Source of the DNA: an uncultured Planctomycetaceae bacterium
Lineage (GTDB): Bacteria; Planctomycetota; Planctomycetia; Pirellulales; UBA1268
NCBI GenBank assembly: GCA_903885855.1
Contig: CAISKG010000579.1
Location: forward strand, 1 to 18,781
Direction of reading: 5' to 3'
Length of the DNA stretch: 18,781 nt
Part shown: piece after piece, positions 14,456 through 18,781 of the stretch
Numbering within the stretch: position 1 is the stretch's first letter
Layout of the letters: each line of letters starts with the position of its first letter
Program-made: the position numbers and the translations under genes
The notes under the pieces: model-generated
Told to the model about the DNA's origin: nothing
The model's database searches: none
What the model saw: the letters and a program-made list of their open reading frames with translations, nothing else

Positions 14456-16955
14456 CGACGGGAGGATGGACGACGGGCGGGGCCCGGCGCGGGAGGAGGG
14501 CGAGAACGTCGGCGGCCGCCTCGCGACGCGCCGCTTCGGAATCCCGAGTGTACCTCCGGCACAGGTCGGCCATCGCCTCGGGGTCGAGAAGGCCGCCGTG
14601 GCGGTCGATGTTCTCGCGCAGGGCGGCCAGGACGAGCGCCCGCCGCGCGGGGTCGGGCTCGTCGAGGGCCAGGCGCACCAGTGCCCCCTGCGCGCCGGGG
14701 CGACCGATCACCGCCAGCGCCTTGACGGCCGCCGGGACGAGGTCCGGCGTGGCGAGCGCCAGCCGGGCGCTCGACTCGGCGGCGGCCACGTCGTGGCCGC
14801 CGCGGCCGAGGATGGCGAGGATCTCGAAGGCCTGCCGGGCCCGCTCGAGGCGCTCGGCCGCCCGCGCCGCACGCCAGCCCGGATCGGCCTGCTGGGGGCC
14901 GGCGATGCCGGCCAGTTCCGCGGGGAAGCGCGGCGGACGGATCGGGTTGCCCGCGTCGTCGAGCACGGGGCGCCAGAAGGTCGGCAGGCGGTCGACGATG
15001 GCCACGCAGCCGTGGCTCCGCGCCTGGAGGATCCACTGCGTGAGCTTCGGGCCGCGGCCGTGGTCGTCGAGCGGATCGACGACGATCATCACCGGCACCA
15101 CGTCGCCGCGCCCGGCCTGACGCAGCCCCTGGACGGTCTCGAAGGGGCCGGGGTGGGCGATCCGGCCGCCGAGGAGGACGAGGGAGGTGTCGGCGTCGGC
15201 CGCCGCCGCCCGCAGCGCCTCGTGGCCGCTGGAGACGACGACCGTGCGGAAGCCGTAGTGGGCCGCCGAGGCCGCCAGGTCGTTGGCCACGGCGAGGTCG
15301 GGGTGGGCGACGACCGCCACGTCGGCGCCGCGCGACGTGGCCGCGTGGAGGAGGCGCTCCATCATCCGGCTCGATCCCTTGAAGGGCGCGTCGCCGCCGG
15401 CCAGCGCGAGCGTGCGCGCCGCCGCGAACGCCAGGCGCTCGTCGGGGGCGTCGCAGAGTTTCACCAGCGCCTTCCGCGTCGCGGCCGGCAGCGGGGCGGG
15501 GAGGACGCCGTCGCGCGGCTCGTGCATCGCCTCGATCTGCCGCACCGCCGCCAGCGTCACTTCGGGCATGTCGCGCCGGATGCCCTCCTCCAGGACCTCC
15601 GTCACGAGCCCCGGATCGAGCCCGTCGGGCCCGGCGAACGCCGCGGCGAGCCGCTCCGGCTCGACGCGGTCGAGCGCCGTCTCGGCGGCCCCGGCGCCGA
15701 GCAGCAGTGACTCCAGCCGCGCCATGATCACCATCCTGACGGCGGGCGGATCGCGGGCGTCGAGTGCCTCGAGGTCGCGTGCCAGGTGGGCGGCGTCGAT
15801 GCTCCTGGCCAGGCGCGGCGTCACCTCCACCGCCTCCAGGCGGCCGCTACGGCCGTCCCAGCGGTGGCGGGTGACGGTCTGCGGCCCCTCCTCGGGGTCG
15901 GCCGGGACCACCGGGATCCCGGCCGGCGAGAGGACGCAGTCGAGCCGGGTGGCGACGAGCGCCGCCGCCGTGCCCGGCGCCGGGGGCTCGATCGTGGCGG
16001 GGTCGGCGACGCCGGCGTGGTCGGCGGCGTGTCGGCGCAGGGCGTCGAGCGCCGCGGCGCGGGCCGCCGGCGGCGTGCCGGGCACCAGCGCCGGCGCCAG
16101 GAGCGACTCGGCCACCGGCTCGAGCCCCGCCGCCTCGAGCGCCAGGATCGCGCCGCGCCAGCGCGCCGTGTCGGGGCTCGCCAGGATCGCCATCAGCGGC
16201 TCGCGGGCCGGGCGGCCGAGATCGGCCACGATCTCCCGCGCCAGGGCCCGCCCCACGCGCTGTTCCGGGGCGGTGGTGGCCAGGAGTTCGGCGAGCGCCG
16301 GCAGCCCCTCGATCCGCGCCCGGGCGAACTCCTCCACGGCCGCGTCGCGCTCGTCGCGCGACTCGCTCGAGAGCATGGCGGCGGCCCGGGCGAGCCGGCG
16401 GGGATCGCGGCGGCGCTCCCGCGCCGCCTGGCGCATCGCCTCCACCACGCGCGGGGCGTCGGGTTCCAGCGGCGTGACGCGGCGGACGAGGCGCAGGAGC
16501 GCCGCGTCGTCGGCGGAGTCGCCGAGGTCGGCGAGGATCCCGGCCCGGTCGTCGCCGGCGTCGGCCACCGTCTCGATCACGCGGCGGAACCATTCCGCGG
16601 CGGCTTCGTCGGCCTCGACGTCGGCGGCCCGGATCGCGGCGTCGAGCAGGAGGGGGGGCGTGTCGCGGCGCTCGGCGGCCAGCGAGTCGACCACGGCCTG
16701 CTGGAGCGGGTCGAGGGGGCGCGGCTCACGCGGGGCCGCGAGCACCGAGGCCGCGGCGTCGGCCCACGGGTCGTGATCGTGATCGTGCGGCTCGTGCACC
16801 GGCACCGGCCAGGCCGGTGTCGAGAGCGGGCCGCAGCGCGGGCAGGGGTCGCCCGCACGGAGCGGGCCGGCGGCCAGCGCCGCGGCGAGGAGGGGGAGGC
16901 CGAGGCGGAGGCCGGAGACGACCGGCTCCGCCGAAGTCCGCACCGGACGCGCCAC
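14427..16955 (-). CDS. Exported HEAT-repeat protein with an embedded degenerate receiver-like domain
   Basis: The 842-residue product begins with a likely signal peptide (about 1-34). A CPRC motif (38-41) and a His/Asp cluster HEPHDHDHD (54-62) follow, possibly metal-binding. Residues about 80-320, 400-525 and 700-822 are helical pairs of HEAT/ARM character, for example ALAREIVADLGRPAREPLMAIL and VKALAVIGRPGAQGALVRLAL. Between the last two blocks, residues about 544-655 look like a CheY-type receiver: VAVVAHPDLAVANDLAASA, then GFRTVVVSSGHEALRAA, then SLVLLGG and VVPVMIVVD. The phospho-acceptor Asp position is Gly596 (nt 15168-15170) and the acidic pair after strand 1 is Ala-His. It is therefore a pseudo-receiver. 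The GTG at 16955 is chosen because AGGAGG lies 5 nt upstream and the signal peptide begins there. It follows argH after 18 nt and overlaps the sigma-54 activator gene. Function is unknown. If the N terminus is not a real signal peptide, a cytosolic role with the regulator becomes likely. Confidence 0.75.
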   Translation of the reverse strand: MARPVRTSAEPVVSGLRLGLPLLAAALAAGPLRAGDPCPRCGPLSTPAWPVPVHEPHDHDHDPWADAAASVLAAPREPRPLDPLQQAVVDSLAAERRDTPPLLLDAAIRAADVEADEAAAEWFRRVIETVADAGDDRAGILADLGDSADDAALLRLVRRVTPLEPDAPRVVEAMRQAARERRRDPRRLARAAAMLSSESRDERDAAVEEFARARIEGLPALAELLATTAPEQRVGRALAREIVADLGRPAREPLMAILASPDTARWRGAILALEAAGLEPVAESLLAPALVPGTPPAARAAALDALRRHAADHAGVADPATIEPPAPGTAAALVATRLDCVLSPAGIPVVPADPEEGPQTVTRHRWDGRSGRLEAVEVTPRLARSIDAAHLARDLEALDARDPPAVRMVIMARLESLLLGAGAAETALDRVEPERLAAAFAGPDGLDPGLVTEVLEEGIRRDMPEVTLAAVRQIEAMHEPRDGVLPAPLPAATRKALVKLCDAPDERLAFAAARTLALAGGDAPFKGSSRMMERLLHAATSRGADVAVVAHPDLAVANDLAASAAHYGFRTVVVSSGHEALRAAAADADTSLVLLGGRIAHPGPFETVQGLRQAGRGDVVPVMIVVDPLDDHGRGPKLTQWILQARSHGCVAIVDRLPTFWRPVLDDAGNPIRPPRFPAELAGIAGPQQADPGWRAARAAERLERARQAFEILAILGRGGHDVAAAESSARLALATPDLVPAAVKALAVIGRPGAQGALVRLALDEPDPARRALVLAALRENIDRHGGLLDPEAMADLCRRYTRDSEAARREAAADVLALLPRRAPPVVHPPVDAASFRPTR

Positions 16956-16960
16956 GATTC

Positions 16961-16966
16961 CCTCCT
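16961..16966 (-). promoter_or_regulatory. Ribosome binding site fixing the GTG start of the HEAT-repeat gene
   Basis: The plus strand reads CCTCCT, giving AGGAGG on the coding strand 5 nt before the GTG at 16955. It lies in the 18-nt gap after the argH stop, which supports translation of the HEAT gene from the argH transcript. Confidence 0.65.
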
Positions 16967-16973
16967 GCCCGGT

Positions 16974-18413
16974 TCACCCCCCTCCGTCCGTGGAGAGGCG
17001 GCGCTGCCACGCCTTGATTTGGTCGGCCACGCGGGCCGGCGCCGTGGATCCGAAACTCGCCATCCGTCCAACCGCCCTGGATGCCCCAAGTGCGCTCCGC
17101 AGGGAGGCGTTCCACTCCGCGCAGTCCGCCGAGAACTCCTCGTCGGAAAGGTCGTCCAGCGCCACCCCCCGCCGCATCGCCCGCCGGACCAGCTTCCCCA
17201 CCGTCTCGTGGGCGGTGCGCTGCGGGGTGCCGGCGGCGATGAGGGCCTCCATGAGGCTCGTGGCGTCGAGGTGGCCGCGGTCGATCGACGCCGCCACGCG
17301 CTCCCGGGCGAAGGCGGTGCCGGCCACCAGCGGGGCGGCCACGCCGAGGACGGCGAGGATCGTGTCGACGGAATCGAAGAGGGGCTCCTTGTCCTCCTGG
17401 AGATCGCGGTTGTAGGCGGTGGGGAGGCCCTTGAGGAGCACCAGCAGCGCCTGCAGGTTGCCGATGGCGCGGGCCGACTTCCCGCGCACCAGTTCGAGGA
17501 CGTCCGGATTGATCTTCTGCGGCATGATCGAGCTGCCGGTGCAGAAGTTCTCCGGGAGCCGCAGGAATCCGAACTCCTCCGTGCTCCAGATGATCCACTC
17601 CTCGGCCCACTGCGAGAGGTGGACGCCCATCAGCGCGATCACGAAGGCCAGCTCGCAGGCGAAGTCGCGGTCGCTGGCGGCGTCGAGGCTGTTGGCGGCG
17701 GTGGCCTCGAAGCCCAGCGCCGCGCGCACCTGCTCCCGGTCGATCGGCAGGCTCGTGCCGGCCAGCGCCCCCGAGCCGAGCGGGAGCACGTTGACGCGCC
17801 GGCGGCAGTCGGCGAGGCGCTGGCGGTCGCGGTCGAGCTTCTCGCACCAGGCCAGGAGCTGATGGGCGGCGAGCACCGGCTGGGCGCGGCGCAGGTGGGT
17901 GTAGCCGGGGATGACGAGATCGGCCTCGCGTTCGGCGAGGCCGAGGAACGCCCGCTGCAGCGCCGCGGCGGCGGCGTCGACGAGGTCGATCGACCGCCGG
18001 CACCACAGCCGCAGGTCGGTGGCCACCTGGTCGTTGCGGCTGCGGGCCGTGTGGAGGCGCCGGCCCGAGTCGCCGAGGCGGGCGGTGAGCGCCGATTCGA
18101 CGTGGAGGTGGATGTCCTCCTTGGCGATCGTGAACTCGAAGGTGCCGGCCCGGATCTCGGCCCGGATCTCCTCGAGCGCCGCGCGGATCCGCGCCGCCTC
18201 GTCGGCGCCGATCAGCCCCTGGGCGGCGAGCATGGCCGCGTGGGCGATGGAGCCGTCGATGTCGTCGTCGGCGAGGCGCCGGTCGAACGACACGCTCTCG
18301 GAGAATCGCTCCACGCGCTCGTCGGTCGCCTGCTCGAACACCCCCCCCCAGGCCTTGGGCCGTTCGGGCGGGGCGGGGGGGGCGGCATCGCGCGGCGGAT
18401 CGGGGACGGACAC
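16974..18413 (-). CDS. argH: Argininosuccinate lyase
   Basis: ArgH splits argininosuccinate into arginine and fumarate, the last step of arginine synthesis, as a cytosolic homotetramer. The 479-residue protein has the fumarase/aspartase-superfamily signature GSSIMPQKIN (293-302), whose mobile loop carries the catalytic serine. It also has HTARSRNDQV (121-130) and GYTHLRRAQP (170-179) with the catalytic-region histidine H173. The family start KAWGGVFEQ follows a Pro/Ala-rich extension of about 20 residues. The body is close to the usual 460 residues. The GTG at 18413 is supported by AGAGGAAG on the coding strand (complement of 18420-18427), 6 nt upstream. It is the first gene of a minus-strand set with the HEAT/pseudo-receiver gene and the sigma-54 activator. 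No other arginine gene is present. Confidence 0.96.
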   Translation of the reverse strand: MSVPDPPRDAAPPAPPERPKAWGGVFEQATDERVERFSESVSFDRRLADDDIDGSIAHAAMLAAQGLIGADEAARIRAALEEIRAEIRAGTFEFTIAKEDIHLHVESALTARLGDSGRRLHTARSRNDQVATDLRLWCRRSIDLVDAAAAALQRAFLGLAEREADLVIPGYTHLRRAQPVLAAHQLLAWCEKLDRDRQRLADCRRRVNVLPLGSGALAGTSLPIDREQVRAALGFEATAANSLDAASDRDFACELAFVIALMGVHLSQWAEEWIIWSTEEFGFLRLPENFCTGSSIMPQKINPDVLELVRGKSARAIGNLQALLVLLKGLPTAYNRDLQEDKEPLFDSVDTILAVLGVAAPLVAGTAFARERVAASIDRGHLDATSLMEALIAAGTPQRTAHETVGKLVRRAMRRGVALDDLSDEEFSADCAEWNASLRSALGASRAVGRMASFGSTAPARVADQIKAWQRRLSTDGGG

Positions 18414-18484
18414 GGCGGGCTTCCTCTCGGTGGTGGGGCGGCCGGGAAAGTATGCCCTGCGGCGGGAGCGGGTACATTCTCCCC
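18414..18484. promoter_or_regulatory. Divergent promoter region between argH and the DinG-like helicase gene
   Basis: These 71 nt must hold the start signals of both genes. For the plus strand, TACATT (18473-18478) resembles a -10 box and ends 6 nt before the ATG, so the helicase mRNA may be leaderless. For the minus strand, CATACT (complement of 18449-18454) is a possible -10 box for argH. No clear -35 boxes are visible. Confidence 0.4.
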
Positions 18485-18781
18485 ATGACGACGCCCGGCG
18501 AAATCCTCGCCCCCTCCGGAAGGCTCGCCGCCCGCATCCCGCGCTGGGAGTCGAGGCCGCAGCAATTGCGGATGGCGGAACTGGTCGCCGACGCCATCCG
18601 CGGCCGGCACCACCTCCTCGTCGAGGCGGGCACCGGGGTGGGGAAGAGCCTGGCCTACCTCGTGCCGGCGATCCTCGCGGCCACCGCCGACCAGGAGGAG
18701 GGGGAGGCCGCAGCGGGCCCCGGCACCGGCGGGCCGTCCGCCCCCGACGCTCGGCCCGAGCCCGACGCCAACGCCGACGCC
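18485..18781 (+). CDS. DinG/XPD-family ATP-dependent DNA helicase, 3'-partial
   Basis: Only the first 99 residues are present; the frame is open to the window end. The start of the family pattern is clear: RPQQLRMAELVADAI (24-38, a Q-motif-like block), then LLVEAGTGVGKSLAYLVPAIL (44-64), which is the DinG/YoaA form of Walker A with K54 and S55. These superfamily 2 helicases unwind DNA 5' to 3' and usually carry an iron-sulfur cluster; that region lies outside the window. After residue 64 a low-complexity run rich in Ala, Pro, Gly, Asp and Glu begins, where the family normally continues directly to the motif Ia region. This is an insertion, not a frameshift as far as can be seen. No Shine-Dalgarno precedes the ATG. 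The gene is divergent from argH. Confidence 0.85.
   Translation, partial: MTTPGEILAPSGRLAARIPRWESRPQQLRMAELVADAIRGRHHLLVEAGTGVGKSLAYLVPAILAATADQEEGEAAAGPGTGGPSAPDARPEPDANADA

Noticed and set aside
15786..18488. A 900-codon plus-strand open frame opposite argH and the HEAT-repeat gene
   Set aside because: The minus strand encodes argH with intact signature motifs. The plus-strand product is low-complexity Gly/Arg/His-rich sequence, as expected for an antisense shadow at very high GC.
1..18781. CRISPR arrays, insertion sequences, tRNA or rRNA genes
   Set aside because: No regularly spaced repeats, transposase motifs, terminal inverted repeats or structured-RNA signatures were seen. The only tandem repeat is coding.

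Overview
The window is about 18.8 kb of very GC-rich, densely coded bacterial DNA. It most resembles a member of the Planctomycetota, possibly Pirellulales. This rests on a secreted DUF1080-type protein, a BamB/PQQ-like exported protein with an acidic repeat tail, a secreted HEAT-repeat protein, an orphan sigma-54 activator, and several large exported or all-helical proteins I cannot assign. The lineage is an inference from gene content; there is no rRNA or tRNA. I see no mobile element, CRISPR array or phage gene.

Left part (1-4832, plus strand): an M28/glutaminyl-cyclase-like metallopeptidase (5' end probably cut by the window edge), a small lipoyl-fold protein and apolipoprotein N-acyltransferase (lnt) are joined by start/stop overlaps and read as one transcript. 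A good sigma-70-type promoter lies across the lnt stop codon. It begins a second unit: a membrane-anchored coiled-coil protein, a 49-residue single-span membrane protein, and an MtfA/M90-type zinc peptidase.

Middle (4843-12429): a PQQ/BamB-like exported protein runs on the minus strand. A 353-bp divergent spacer separates it from a 1341-residue, apparently cytosolic, all-helical protein of unknown function on the plus strand. A secreted DUF1080 protein follows, then lipB and lipA, which overlap by 11 nt.

Right part (13391-18781): a minus-strand cluster is transcribed argH, then a secreted HEAT-repeat protein with an embedded receiver-like domain, then a receiver-less sigma-54 enhancer-binding protein. 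The last two genes overlap by 29 nt. A DinG/XPD-family helicase starts divergently from argH and runs off the window.

The observations most worth a second look are four cases where a familiar fold has lost its signature residue or partner. The lipoyl domain has Gly in place of the modified Lys. LipB has Leu where the catalytic Lys should be. The HEAT protein carries a receiver-like domain whose phospho-acceptor Asp is Gly. The coupled sigma-54 activator has no sensory domain. Lipoate-related proteins without the expected lysines occur twice in the window, but I see nothing that links them functionally.
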